Shown here: positions 18,283 through 26,860 of the stretch, piece by piece
How the letters are laid out: every line of letters begins with the position of its first letter
Position numbering within the stretch: position 1 is the stretch's first letter
From: Martinezella tropici
GTDB taxonomy: Bacteria; Pseudomonadota; Alphaproteobacteria; Rhizobiales; Rhizobiaceae
DNA: 64,000 bases
Assembly: GCF_008370325.1 (NCBI RefSeq)
Contig: NZ_VNIP01000012.1
Span: 33,290 to 97,289 of the forward strand
Direction of reading: 5' to 3'
Program-made: the position numbers and the translations under genes
Notes under the pieces: generated by a model
The model's input: only the letters and a program-made list of their open reading frames with translations
Database searches by the model: none
What the model was told of the DNA's origin: nothing

Positions 18283-20445
18283 ATGCAGATGAACGATCAG
18301 CCTTCGGCCAATGATTTCATCCAGGCGACCCGAAATCTCCGGGTCGTCTCACCGCTTGGTACGGACCAGCTCTTGCCGGAGCGGGTCGCGATAACGGAAG
18401 GCGTGTCCACGCTTTTCGATATCCAGCTCTCGGTGCGCGCCAAGCGCGAAATCATCCAGCCACAGCAACTGATCGGCCGTCTCGTGGATGTTTCCATCGA
18501 AGTTCGACAGGCCGAAGATGGCGGTGACGGCGTTCGCCGTCCCTTCAACGGTCTCGTGACGAGCCTGCAGGAGGGGCCGCCGGTCACGCGCGGTCTGCGC
18601 TCCTATTCGATGGTCTTGAAGCCGCAGATGTGGCTGCTATCGCAGCGCTCGGACTGCCGCATCTGGATGGACAAGACCAGCATCGATATCGTCGAGATGT
18701 TGTTTTCCGAACATGGAATTCCGGCCCCCGACGTCTCCGGCGTGATAACGCCGCCGCCGCCACAGCACTATTCGGTGCAATGGAACGAAACGGATCTGGA
18801 TTATTTGACCCGCCGTTTCGAAGAAGACGGCCTGTTTTACTGGTTTTCCCATGAAAACGGCAGCCACCGGCTGCATGTCGCTGACGGCGCGAATTCATGG
18901 GCGGGGCCATCGCCGTCCGCACAGGGCGAGGGCATGGTCCGCCTTGCCCAGGGCTCGACGGACCGCAACCATATCAATGAATGGATGAGGCATTACGCTT
19001 ATATCCCCGGCCAACGGGCCGGCGCCGACTGGAATTTCGAGACGCCGCAGATGGTACCGGGAACGAGCACGCCCTCGCTGGTGCAGATGCCGGATGCGAT
19101 GAAGCGGGAGCTCTATGAATATCCGGCTCGCATCTCATCCGTCGCGGAAGCTGAAAGGGCGCAGAAGCTGCGCATGCAGGCAAGCGAGGCCGACCACAAT
19201 CGCGTCGTCGGGCGTTCGACCTCACGCATATTGGAGGCAGGCCGCCGCTTCACGCCCTATGAAGTGGCCCATCCGGAGCATGTTTACGAGGAGCATGTAA
19301 TCGTGCGCGCAACCCATGTCGCGCTCGATCCTTCCTATGAAACCAATATGGACCAGCCGGAATATACCAATGATTTCGAAGCGGTGCCGTCGCGCGTCTC
19401 GATGACGCCCCATCGCAAGACGGAACGGCCGCGCATCCGCGGCACACAGGTCGCGATCGTCGCCGGCCCTTCAGGTGAGGAGATCCATCCGGATCAATAT
19501 GGCCGCATCAAGCTCTGGTATCCCTGGGACCGCCGCGCCAAGAAGGATGGTTCGGACACTTGCTGGGTGCGCGTCGCCCAGAACTGGGCCGGCGGCACAT
19601 GGGGCGGCCAGATCATCCCGCGCATCGGCATGGAAGTCATGGTCGCCTTCATCGACGGCGACCCGGACCGCCCGCTGGTAACCGGCGTGGTGCCGAATCC
19701 CGCCAACAGCGTGCCCTATACACTTCCCGCCAACAAGACCAAGTCCATCTTCAGAACGCAGACCTACAAGGGCAATGGTTTTAACGAGCTATCATTCGAA
19801 GACGATAATGGGCGTGAAGAAATCTATATGCATGCCCAACGCGATCACCGCGTGCATGTCGAAAACTCCCATTCAAAGCGCGTCGATAACAACCAGGCGG
19901 AGTCGATAGGCCATAACAAGTCCATCGAAGTCGGCAATAATCACCACGAAGTCATCGGCGGCAATATGACACTGATGGTCGGCCCGAACATCCTGCAGAA
20001 GGGTGTTACGGCCGCGATGGGAATATTGCGCGATAGCGTTGGGAACGTGCTGACGGATAAGCTCGGTAAATTCACCGATATACTCGGATTTCTTTCGCAA
20101 TCTACCATGGGCGAGGGCAACATGATCGTCGGTGTCGGCAAGAACAAGGCAGAGACGGTCATGGTATCGTCGACTGAGATTGTCGGTGCGGCAAAGGCAA
20201 CTACAGTCGGAGGCGGATATCAGCTAACAGTTGGCGGCGTGAAGAATGAGAGCGTCGCGATGGGATCCTGGGAGGAAGTAGGACAGACCAAAGTATCGAT
20301 GATCGGCTACAAATACGAGATTATTTGCGGCAAGTCCCGATTGGTTATGGAACGCGATGGGACGATTACTATCGAAGGTGTCAAGCTTAACATCAAGCAG
20401 GATACATCTATGACTGTGACTGCTGGAAAAATTGACATGAACTGA
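18283..20445 (+). CDS. vgrG: T6SS spike protein VgrG
   Basis: VgrG trimers form the puncturing spike at the tip of the Hcp tube and carry effectors. The 720-residue protein has the gp27-like N-terminal region, with the signature WNETDLDYLTRRFEEDGLFYWF near residue 170. The gp5-like OB region contains HPDQYGRIKLWYPWDRR and GMEVMVAFIDGDPDRPLVTG. The repetitive beta-helix follows, with HVENSHSKRVDNNQAE and NNHHEVIGGN. No enzymatic C-terminal extension is present; it ends shortly after a DGTITIEGV tail. ATG 18289 has better spacing from the upstream AGGA than ATG 18283, so the protein may begin at residue 3. Confidence 0.96.
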   Translation: MQMNDQPSANDFIQATRNLRVVSPLGTDQLLPERVAITEGVSTLFDIQLSVRAKREIIQPQQLIGRLVDVSIEVRQAEDGGDGVRRPFNGLVTSLQEGPPVTRGLRSYSMVLKPQMWLLSQRSDCRIWMDKTSIDIVEMLFSEHGIPAPDVSGVITPPPPQHYSVQWNETDLDYLTRRFEEDGLFYWFSHENGSHRLHVADGANSWAGPSPSAQGEGMVRLAQGSTDRNHINEWMRHYAYIPGQRAGADWNFETPQMVPGTSTPSLVQMPDAMKRELYEYPARISSVAEAERAQKLRMQASEADHNRVVGRSTSRILEAGRRFTPYEVAHPEHVYEEHVIVRATHVALDPSYETNMDQPEYTNDFEAVPSRVSMTPHRKTERPRIRGTQVAIVAGPSGEEIHPDQYGRIKLWYPWDRRAKKDGSDTCWVRVAQNWAGGTWGGQIIPRIGMEVMVAFIDGDPDRPLVTGVVPNPANSVPYTLPANKTKSIFRTQTYKGNGFNELSFEDDNGREEIYMHAQRDHRVHVENSHSKRVDNNQAESIGHNKSIEVGNNHHEVIGGNMTLMVGPNILQKGVTAAMGILRDSVGNVLTDKLGKFTDILGFLSQSTMGEGNMIVGVGKNKAETVMVSSTEIVGAAKATTVGGGYQLTVGGVKNESVAMGSWEEVGQTKVSMIGYKYEIICGKSRLVMERDGTITIEGVKLNIKQDTSMTVTAGKIDMN

Positions 20446-20452
20446 GGATGTA

Positions 20453-20842
20453 ATGGCAACAAAATTCCTCACCGGTGGCTGGGAAGGCGACGAAACGGAC
20501 AACCAGCAAAAACGAGATGATCGCCGAAAAGCCTTTTGGGAAGAGCTTGGTATTACTCCTGCGCGAGATACGGCCGAAATTGATATTCCTGTCTCGCAAC
20601 GGATGGATCTTTTCCAATCGCTGGTTCAGAAAACAATATCTGGTCCAGAGGCAAACCCGCAGATGAAGGCTATCACGCTTGCCGCTGCGCAAGCTATCGG
20701 CGGCATGACGCTTGGCTCGCTGGAGACAAGTGTGCCGAGCATGGCTTTTTCGTGGAATGAGCTGCTGCCGATTGAAATGAAGAAATTCTTTCAACAATGG
20801 CATGTCACCGCTTTTGAAGCATCCAAAATAGACGGTGCATGA
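20453..20842 (+). CDS. Unknown small protein between vgrG and the nuclease effector, possible adaptor
   Basis: This is a 129-residue soluble protein with no recognised domain. It has a charged N-terminal half rich in D, E, R and K (about residues 8-45) and a more hydrophobic helical middle (about 70-95). A GAGGATG element sits just before the ATG, and the gene begins 7 nt after the vgrG stop. Its stop is next to the effector start. Proteins in this position often act as adaptors or chaperones that load the effector onto VgrG, but the sequence gives no direct proof and I could not match it to the DUF1795, DUF2169 or DUF4123 adaptor families. Confidence 0.75.
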   Translation: MATKFLTGGWEGDETDNQQKRDDRRKAFWEELGITPARDTAEIDIPVSQRMDLFQSLVQKTISGPEANPQMKAITLAAAQAIGGMTLGSLETSVPSMAFSWNELLPIEMKKFFQQWHVTAFEASKIDGA

Positions 20843-20843
20843 G

Positions 20844-22133
20844 ATGGGTCCCGGTAGCGGCGCTGCAAATAATTTAGCGAATGCGGGAAACAACCCAGGC
20901 GCCGGCGCGGATATTACAAAGGGGACGCATGCTGACAATGCGTGCTCCATTGTCGCCTACACTGGCGAAAAATTCTATGAATATGTCGCAATAGCCAAGA
21001 TGGTTTATGTGCTTGCGACCGACGCGGAAGCGCGCAAGCAATTGATGGCCGGCATTTCTGAAAGTGGTTTTGGCCATCTCATGTCAGGCTACGGCTATTC
21101 CGAGATGGCCCAGAGCAGTTTCCAGTTGTCCGCAACGGAGCAGATTCTCAGCTGGTTTGGGTTGGGCGACAAAGACAAAGCTGAAAAATATGCCAAGGAT
21201 GGCATGAATATGCAGCTTTTAAGTCAATCCGAATATAGCAAGGCCGCCGACGCCATAGCGGGCTATTTCAGTGAAACATGGAATGCCATTAAAAAGCGGT
21301 TTACGCAATGCGGCTGGCTCTATGGTATTGCCACGCTGACGGTAGACGGGGTCTTTCTGGTTGGCGATCTTGCGTTGGGCGAGGGAATAAGCGCTGCCGC
21401 CAAGGCAATGTTGAAATCGCTCAAGGTTTTCGTCCGCGTGGTGAAGGCTGGAGAAGAGGCCGGAAAAGCCTCGAAGGTCGTTGTCGAATTTACGCATACG
21501 TCCGGTGGCAAAGTAGAGCGTGAATTTGCAGTAGATCAACTTGAGCGCGAGTTTGGAAAGCCTGAACATAATCATCCAGGGGTAAAGACAGAGGACCCAA
21601 ATCATAATCCGTCCCCTGAAAATGAGCCGAAGAATGGTGACGCGGCTGGCAAGCCAAAGTCAAGTAAGCTTACCCATGGCAGAAATGAAAATGAAATCAC
21701 TTACGATCCGGCAACCGGCAGGCCAATCAATGCGAAAGGCACCCTGCGCGAGGACTTTGGGGGCACGACCAGAGGTGACAATGCCACGGCTATTGGTAAG
21801 CTAGGCGATCCGGGTGATCAGGGCGGCCATCTGGTTGCGCACAGATTTATGGGCGATACGCCAGATTATGGTATCGCTCCGCAAGCTGGCAATCTTAACA
21901 CCGGCGCATGGAAGACAATGGAGAACGAATGGGCCGACTGGGTAAACAAGGGCTACGAAGTCAATTATAACATTGACGTCAATCCGCCTGGCTCGGTGCG
22001 CCCGAGCAGCTTTGATGTTGAGTACACCATTCGCGATCCCAAAACGGGAATCATTAAATATAGTAATGAGAAGCGCTTCAGAAACCAGGCCGGTGAAAGC
22101 TTCAACAGAATTCGATTTCGGGACATGGAGTAA
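20844..22133 (+). CDS. Putative T6SS effector with DNA/RNA non-specific endonuclease (Endonuclea_NS_2) C-terminal domain
   Basis: The protein (429 residues from ATG 20844; GTG 20835 is in frame) has an N-terminal region rich in Gly, Ala and Asn, a helical middle with a hydrophobic stretch near residues 160-190, and a C-terminal nuclease-like domain from about residue 273. That domain has GDQGGHLVAHRF (His about 329, the equivalent of the DRGH general base). It also has NLNTGAWKTMENEW (Asn about 352, Glu about 361, candidate metal-binding and substrate residues), as in Endonuclea_NS_2 toxins. It lies downstream of vgrG and upstream of two paralogous putative immunity genes. The predicted action is cleavage of nucleic acid in competitor cells. 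The domain call comes from motif reading. Confidence 0.85.
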   Translation: MGPGSGAANNLANAGNNPGAGADITKGTHADNACSIVAYTGEKFYEYVAIAKMVYVLATDAEARKQLMAGISESGFGHLMSGYGYSEMAQSSFQLSATEQILSWFGLGDKDKAEKYAKDGMNMQLLSQSEYSKAADAIAGYFSETWNAIKKRFTQCGWLYGIATLTVDGVFLVGDLALGEGISAAAKAMLKSLKVFVRVVKAGEEAGKASKVVVEFTHTSGGKVEREFAVDQLEREFGKPEHNHPGVKTEDPNHNPSPENEPKNGDAAGKPKSSKLTHGRNENEITYDPATGRPINAKGTLREDFGGTTRGDNATAIGKLGDPGDQGGHLVAHRFMGDTPDYGIAPQAGNLNTGAWKTMENEWADWVNKGYEVNYNIDVNPPGSVRPSSFDVEYTIRDPKTGIIKYSNEKRFRNQAGESFNRIRFRDME

Positions 22134-22136
22134 TAA

Positions 22137-22529
22137 ATGTCGGAAAACCTTGAACTCATGGGCAATATTGCGCGAGCAATCGTGAATTCAGGCAAAATGC
22201 AGGGCGTCGAGTGGGTTGAAATCTCGATCGTGGTTACCGTTGATGAGAGCGGCGAAGCAAGCGAGATATTCGGCTACGCTTACGATGAGAAGGGAAATTA
22301 TACTGCTGTTGCGCCAAAATTGCGCGAGATTGAGCAGCCAGTAGCCGCCTACCGGGAATGGCTTCGTCAAGACGGGGACAAAGGCTTTCGAAAGATTCTA
22401 TTCCAATTCAATCGTGTAAGCCGCAAGGTTAACGCGGACTTCGAGTATGAAAACCTCGGGCGGTGGCAGGTTACACCGAAGAATGTCGATGACATCATCG
22501 AGCAGCTTCGCCCTAACCTCGGAGAATAG
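22137..22529 (+). CDS. Putative immunity protein, copy 1 (DUF600/YezG-like pattern)
   Basis: This 130-residue acidic protein starts 3 nt after the effector stop, the usual position for a cognate immunity gene. Its layout is short helix, WVEISIVVTVDESGE strand, GYAYDEKGNY turn, a helix, FRKILFQFNR strand, FEYENLGRW strand and a final helix ending in LRPNLGE. This resembles the YezG/DUF600 immunity family, which pairs with Endonuclea_NS_2-type toxins in Bacillus. The family link is my pattern reading and not a search result. The next gene is a clear paralogue, which supports an immunity role. Confidence 0.72.
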   Translation: MSENLELMGNIARAIVNSGKMQGVEWVEISIVVTVDESGEASEIFGYAYDEKGNYTAVAPKLREIEQPVAAYREWLRQDGDKGFRKILFQFNRVSRKVNADFEYENLGRWQVTPKNVDDIIEQLRPNLGE

Positions 22530-22533
22530 AGCA

Positions 22534-23001
22534 TTGCCAGTCAGCTCCTACAGAAATGGTGGAACGATTGTTTCGCTTGCTGATGAGCGGCAGCGACGAC
22601 GTGAGCATCTAACAGCGGTAGTGCGCTCGGTCCTTGTTGCCGATGCACTGTCCGATGAGCGTTGGAAGACTCTGGCCGTCGTATTTTCGATTTCTGATGG
22701 TGGGCGGAATTTCGGCAACGGCGGCTATGCCTATGGTGCGGATGGGCAATGGTGGGCTTTTAGTTGCTCTGTGGAGGACGTGAAGCCGGCCGTAATTGCG
22801 TTTCTCGGCGATTCCAATCAAGGAGTTCCACAGGCCTTATGTCGGGTACTTCTTCAGTATGATCGAGGGAGCCAGCGCGCGCGCCTTGTGTCGGAAATCG
22901 ATACTCCGGAACGCTGGTCCATCACGGCAGGCACGGCACGAACGATGATAAGGGAACTTCGACCTAACTTCGATAATTTCGCTGGGAGCACTTCCGCCTG
23001 A
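22534..23001 (+). CDS. Putative immunity protein, copy 2 (paralogue of the preceding gene)
   Basis: The 155-residue product aligns along its length with the preceding gene. Both share an RSV/RAI-type N-terminal helix, a W...VVF/VVT strand, a GYAY..(D/G)GQW/NY turn, an RVLLQYDR / RKILFQFNR strand, an ERWSIT / GRWQVT segment and a terminal LRPNF/LRPNL. I chose TTG 22534 as the start because GGAGAA lies 7 nt upstream and the gene begins 4 nt after the previous stop; the longer open frame upstream overlaps copy 1. The overall divergence suggests that the copies may protect against different toxin variants. Function is inferred from position and paralogy. Confidence 0.7.
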   Translation: MPVSSYRNGGTIVSLADERQRRREHLTAVVRSVLVADALSDERWKTLAVVFSISDGGRNFGNGGYAYGADGQWWAFSCSVEDVKPAVIAFLGDSNQGVPQALCRVLLQYDRGSQRARLVSEIDTPERWSITAGTARTMIRELRPNFDNFAGSTSA

Positions 23002-23501
23002 AGGGGAGGTGCGCATGCACTATGCGTCACCCAAATATGGGTTTGAGGGTTGCAAAAATCAGCCTTCTTATCGTCGGAAATCCGATCGTCACATCGACTG
23101 TTCGTAATTGCGGATCCCATATGCATGCTGGCCACGAATGATGCCGGTGAAACTCCGGAAGTTAACGTGCCGTTTTGGGAGTATCTCGATGCATGAATCT
23201 CGATCGCAATGGGAGAGTAATGGATACTCCCATATCTCTCGGCAGGATCTGAATATGACTGACGCTTCGCAAAAACGAAAGTTTCTAGCCAAAGAGTTGC
23301 CTGAATGGCTCTTTCGAAAAGAGCGCTTATTCTCTTTATCCTCCTCCAGTTTGGCCGAAAGATGAGATACTCGACGGAGCAGAAACGAGATTTCGGCGAC
23401 TTTATCCCGATACGCCCTGTGTTGCAGACATGCCAAATCTGCGAGCAGAGCAATCAACGGCGTAAATTGATGTCCACAAAAAGTTATCAGGGTCCAAAAT
23501 C
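23002..23501. other. 500-nt gap with a probable decayed reading frame
   Basis: No intact gene is supported here. From the ATG at 23254 a short frame reads MTDASQKRKFLAKELPEW and stops near 23363. A different frame stays open from about 23275 to 23452 without a start codon, and ends with PDTPCVADMPNLRAE. Together they look like one small gene broken by a frameshift near 23300, possibly a lost effector or immunity cassette. Base composition is more AT-rich than the flanking T6SS genes. Confidence 0.4.
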
Positions 23502-23753
23502 ATGAACGATATCCCCAAGAGAGCCCTTTTTGTCGAAGCTGTTCCTTTTGATGAGGACAGCGCATGGTCGAAATTGCACAAACTCGCCGAGATGCTGGAA
23601 ATCGATCCGGCCTCGGGCGCCATGACAATCCGCAATGGAAAATCATCGCTCACGCTTCGTAGGGATGGCCGCATCACCGTACAAGGCGTGTCGATTGCTC
23701 AGTCCGCGGAACGGCACATATCGCTTGATGCCGCGACGATTGACCTGAATTGA
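23502..23753 (+). CDS. Small VgrG-tail-like protein
   Basis: This 83-residue protein ends with KSSLTLRRDGRITVQGV and IDLN. It matches the C-terminus of the VgrG encoded at 18283-20445 (KSRLVMERDGTITIEGV, ending KIDMN) at most positions. It therefore looks like a stand-alone copy of the short beta-structured tail that closes the VgrG spike. Proteins with this type of ending occur next to DUF2169 genes in other T6SS effector clusters. It starts 9 nt before the DUF2169 gene ribosome-binding region, so it is part of the module-B operon. It may cap or extend the spike or mediate docking of the PAAR protein; that role is inferred. Confidence 0.7.
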   Translation: MNDIPKRALFVEAVPFDEDSAWSKLHKLAEMLEIDPASGAMTIRNGKSSLTLRRDGRITVQGVSIAQSAERHISLDAATIDLN

Positions 23754-23762
23754 GGCTCCGCC

Positions 23763-24779
23763 ATGTGGCAGGTTGAGAACCGGACTCCGTTCGCCGCATT
23801 GGGTTACTTTGTTCGCGACCGCGCGGGAATGGAAAATTGGGTCGTTGCGGTTCGCGCGCGCTTCGATATCCGGGAAAATGGTCTCAACGCCGTTGCGGAA
23901 GATCAAGGCGCGATCCGCATTGCGCCCGAATACAAGGATGACGAAAGCTTGGAATTGAAAGCGGAGGCCGATATTTCACCGTTTCGGCCTAAAGTCGATT
24001 TCCTGCTCGCCGGAAGTATCACTGCGCCCGCAGGCCGCGCTGTCAATAAAATGGAAGCCGGTTTCGATCTTGGGACACATTCGAAGCGCGCATTGGTTTT
24101 TGGCGCACGCCGGCTGCGGAAAAAATCCGGCAGGCTGCAGCTCGAGGGATACGAGCCCTACCGCGAGTGCCGGCTTAGCTGGCGCAACAGTCTGGGGGGA
24201 GCCGATTTCATCAACGCAGACGGACCGGCGAATGGTGCCAACCCCATCGGCATGGGCTGGACGTCAGCATGGCAGGAAATACCGGAGGGAACGGAAATTT
24301 CCCTCCCCTTCATCGAAAGTCCGGCGGCCTTGATCGACGATGACGTTCTGCCGGATCCGCACGGTTTCGGAGCCATTCAGCCGTCCTGGGAGGCCCGTTC
24401 GACGCACGCAGGTACCTATGACGAGAACTGGCGGAAATATGAAGCGCCTTTACCTCCGCAAGATTTTTCCGATCGCTTTTTCCAGGCTGCTCCGGAAGAC
24501 CAGATATTCGATTTGAAAGGTGGCGAGACAGGCCGGGTGATCGGTCTCCACGCTGGCGGTGATTATGCGTTTCGTCTGCCGCAGATCATCATGGAATGCG
24601 CCACCTGGATGGGGCGCGAAAAGATGCAGAGCCGACCGAGACTGGTCTCCGTCTTGCTGAATGGAACGGAAAAGACGCTGGAGATGGTTTGGAACATGGC
24701 GATTCCTTGTCCATCCGGAGACATGTCAGTTTCCGGCTGCAGTTTGCATGTGCGGCAAATGGCGGGAGTGGAACGTTGA
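23763..24779 (+). CDS. DUF2169-family T6SS effector adaptor
   Basis: This 338-residue protein has the DUF2169 pattern: an N-terminal MWQVENRTPFAALGYFVRDR block, the ADISPFRPKVDFLLAG motif, WRNSLGGADFINADGPANGANPIGMGW, and the IQPSWEARSTHAGTYDENW segment. DUF2169 proteins are found beside PAAR-like effectors and act as adaptors that load them onto VgrG. The gene follows the VgrG-tail-like protein by 9 nt and its stop overlaps the next gene by 4 nt (TTGA). The order DUF2169, ketoacyl-synthase-like, DUF4150 is a recurrent T6SS module. Confidence 0.9.
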   Translation: MWQVENRTPFAALGYFVRDRAGMENWVVAVRARFDIRENGLNAVAEDQGAIRIAPEYKDDESLELKAEADISPFRPKVDFLLAGSITAPAGRAVNKMEAGFDLGTHSKRALVFGARRLRKKSGRLQLEGYEPYRECRLSWRNSLGGADFINADGPANGANPIGMGWTSAWQEIPEGTEISLPFIESPAALIDDDVLPDPHGFGAIQPSWEARSTHAGTYDENWRKYEAPLPPQDFSDRFFQAAPEDQIFDLKGGETGRVIGLHAGGDYAFRLPQIIMECATWMGREKMQSRPRLVSVLLNGTEKTLEMVWNMAIPCPSGDMSVSGCSLHVRQMAGVER

Positions 24780-25831
24780 GCGGCGCCGCGGTCGAAATTC
24801 TCGGAGTCGGCTTGCATTGCCCCTTGGGCAAGGGATTTGCGAATGCCTGCGATGCGTATTTCGCCAATGGAAGGAATTTCACGAAGTCGCATAAGGGACC
24901 CATTGGCGTCGACGGAATGCCAATGACGTTATCCTGCGCCATTCCGTTTGAAGATATGCGCGACTTCGAACTGAGACTGCAAAAACTGTTCGCCGGCGCG
25001 ACGGATGATCTTATGGCCGCGGAGGCATTTGGGCCTGTTCCATTACGGATTGTCGCGCCACGTTGGCTCGTCGGTCACCAGATCGGTAAGCGGCTATCCC
25101 TGTGGATCGGTGATACCTATCCGCATCTGTTCTCGGACGTCGAGATATTGATCGACGGAGAGACCCTCGCTCTCTACGAAATTGTCCGTGGCGCGAACGA
25201 GATATCGACGGGCCAGTTTCCCGCCCTAGTCGTCGGCGCCATTGACAGTTTCATGGATGCAGAACTTCTGGATATTCTCGCCATGAACAATTGCCTTTAC
25301 TCGCGGCAGACGCCCCACGGGCTTATCCCCGGTGAGGCGGCGGTATTGCTTTTGATCGGGAACACCGATGACGGCGGTAACCATCGACCAGTCGGTGTTT
25401 TAAAGTCCGTATTTACCGGGTTCGAGACCGAAAAGCCTTCGTCTCCCAAAGGCGTTGTCGGCAGGGGGCTCGCCAAGCCCCTGCGACAAGCCTTCGAGAC
25501 CTTCGTTCCGGATCGGTTTCTTGCCGATCTGAATGGAGAACGATGGCGCTCGGAGGATCTGGGCTTCGCCTTGTCTGGTGCCCTCATACCGGAACCTCTC
25601 GTCCAGGATTTCGAAGCGCCACTCGGAAACACGGGAGATTGCGGGGCGGCGAACGGCATGGTGATGGCGAGCTTTGCGCTTGCGTCCAATACTCGCCTGG
25701 CAAGTGACGCCGGCGAGCAGGATGGTCTTCCCTCAGATAAGAGTGCGCCCATGAGGTCGATCGTCTCGACATCTCATCCCGACGGTCCGCGTTGTGTCGC
25801 GGTGATCGAAAGCTATCGGAAGAAGGATTGA
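24776..25831 (+). CDS. Ketoacyl-synthase-like (thiolase-fold) protein of the T6SS module, probably non-catalytic
   Basis: The 351-residue protein resembles beta-ketoacyl synthases. It opens with VEILGVGLHCPLG, has HGLIPGEAAVLLL near residue 181 (matching the KS GEGA region) and LGNTGDCGAANGM in place of the KS GHT-type histidine motif. At the position of the nucleophile elbow it has IDGETLAL, with no cysteine, and the His is replaced by Asn. I therefore expect it to lack condensing activity and to serve as a structural or effector-associated protein. The TTG at 24776 overlaps the DUF2169 stop and is the best start, since the longer open frame lies inside that gene. The DUF4150 gene begins 5 nt downstream. 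Confidence 0.8.
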   Translation: MSGAAVEILGVGLHCPLGKGFANACDAYFANGRNFTKSHKGPIGVDGMPMTLSCAIPFEDMRDFELRLQKLFAGATDDLMAAEAFGPVPLRIVAPRWLVGHQIGKRLSLWIGDTYPHLFSDVEILIDGETLALYEIVRGANEISTGQFPALVVGAIDSFMDAELLDILAMNNCLYSRQTPHGLIPGEAAVLLLIGNTDDGGNHRPVGVLKSVFTGFETEKPSSPKGVVGRGLAKPLRQAFETFVPDRFLADLNGERWRSEDLGFALSGALIPEPLVQDFEAPLGNTGDCGAANGMVMASFALASNTRLASDAGEQDGLPSDKSAPMRSIVSTSHPDGPRCVAVIESYRKKD

Positions 25832-25836
25832 AGCCG

Positions 25837-26823
25837 ATGCAGGAGACTATCGCTATCAATGGATTGACGCTCTGTCACAAACATTCCGATGGCTGGGTTC
25901 GTTCAACCATGCCCGATGTGTGCAAGAGCCCTGACAAGCCGATCCCCTATACCAACACGGCTTACGCGCGAGATCTTGCCAAAGGCACGACGACAGTATT
26001 CTCGCATGGTGGAGCTATGAATGGGGTCAAGGGCTCCGAATTCTATCGCTCCTTTGGCGATGAGCCAGGCGTCGGCGGTGGCATCGTTTCAGGCGTGAAC
26101 AAGGATCGCGCAACGTTCCTGTCCTGGTCGCCGAATGTGTTCATGGAAGGCCGCAATGTTACGCGTCTGACGGATCGCATGCTGCTGAATAAGGGCAATA
26201 CCATATCGGCGGGGGGATATTATACGGGGCCAGTAAAAGGCCCGCAGCGCGAGATATTGGAGAAGATCTGTGAGTTTGCGTGCGCCTGTAAGGCGGCCGG
26301 AACGTTCAGTCAGCGTTGCATCGATGGCAAGATATTAGATTGGGCCAGCCAGGCGGGACGCAATGTGACACCTGGAGGTGCCTATGAAATTGGCGAGGAT
26401 GGGAAGTGGACATATCGTCTGGATGACGGCGGTAACCAGTTGAGGGGTGGGCCCAAAGGCACAAAGATGCCGGATTACACCGATCACGATAACAATAGCT
26501 TTGGCGAAAACAAATTGCCAAAGGATCGGTATCGCGGCAATCAAAATGAAACATACGACGAAATTGGACAGGATACGGATCAGGATCGCAACGACATCAA
26601 CTTCAAAAAAGACTGCAAATGCGACGATGATGATGGCAATAAGGCCCCTGTTACCCAGCCAGCGCCGCAGACGGAGCGGGAGACCGAGCCATCGAGTAAC
26701 GGGAGCTGGTTCAGTCGCAATGCAGGCTGGCTCGTTCCGCTTGGCGCGGGTGCTGTGGCCGTAGGCGCCATTTTGCTTGCTCCGGAAACGGGCGGAGCGT
26801 CGCTTGCTGCGCTCGCGTTGTGA
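25837..26823 (+). CDS. PAAR-like (DUF4150) protein with a PD-(D/E)xK-like nuclease motif, putative T6SS effector
   Basis: The 328-residue protein starts with the DUF4150 PAAR-like domain (about residues 1-130), seen in the MPDVCKSP segment, PIPYTNTAYARDLAKGT and a later NVTRLTDRMLLNKGNT. The middle (about 150-265) contains GTKMPDY (Pro212-Asp213), then GENK (Glu224, Lys226) and GNQNETYDEI. The spacing fits a PD-(D/E)xK nuclease of the VRR-NUC type found fused to PAAR domains in other T6SS effectors. A CKCDDDD element follows. The last 30 residues form a hydrophobic segment, so the end of the protein may interact with membrane. It is paired with a DUF3396 immunity gene. The nuclease call rests on a short motif. 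Confidence 0.78.
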   Translation: MQETIAINGLTLCHKHSDGWVRSTMPDVCKSPDKPIPYTNTAYARDLAKGTTTVFSHGGAMNGVKGSEFYRSFGDEPGVGGGIVSGVNKDRATFLSWSPNVFMEGRNVTRLTDRMLLNKGNTISAGGYYTGPVKGPQREILEKICEFACACKAAGTFSQRCIDGKILDWASQAGRNVTPGGAYEIGEDGKWTYRLDDGGNQLRGGPKGTKMPDYTDHDNNSFGENKLPKDRYRGNQNETYDEIGQDTDQDRNDINFKKDCKCDDDDGNKAPVTQPAPQTERETEPSSNGSWFSRNAGWLVPLGAGAVAVGAILLAPETGGASLAALAL

Positions 26824-26860
26824 AGCTTGATGAAAACCTTACTCGCAGGTGGAATATAAA

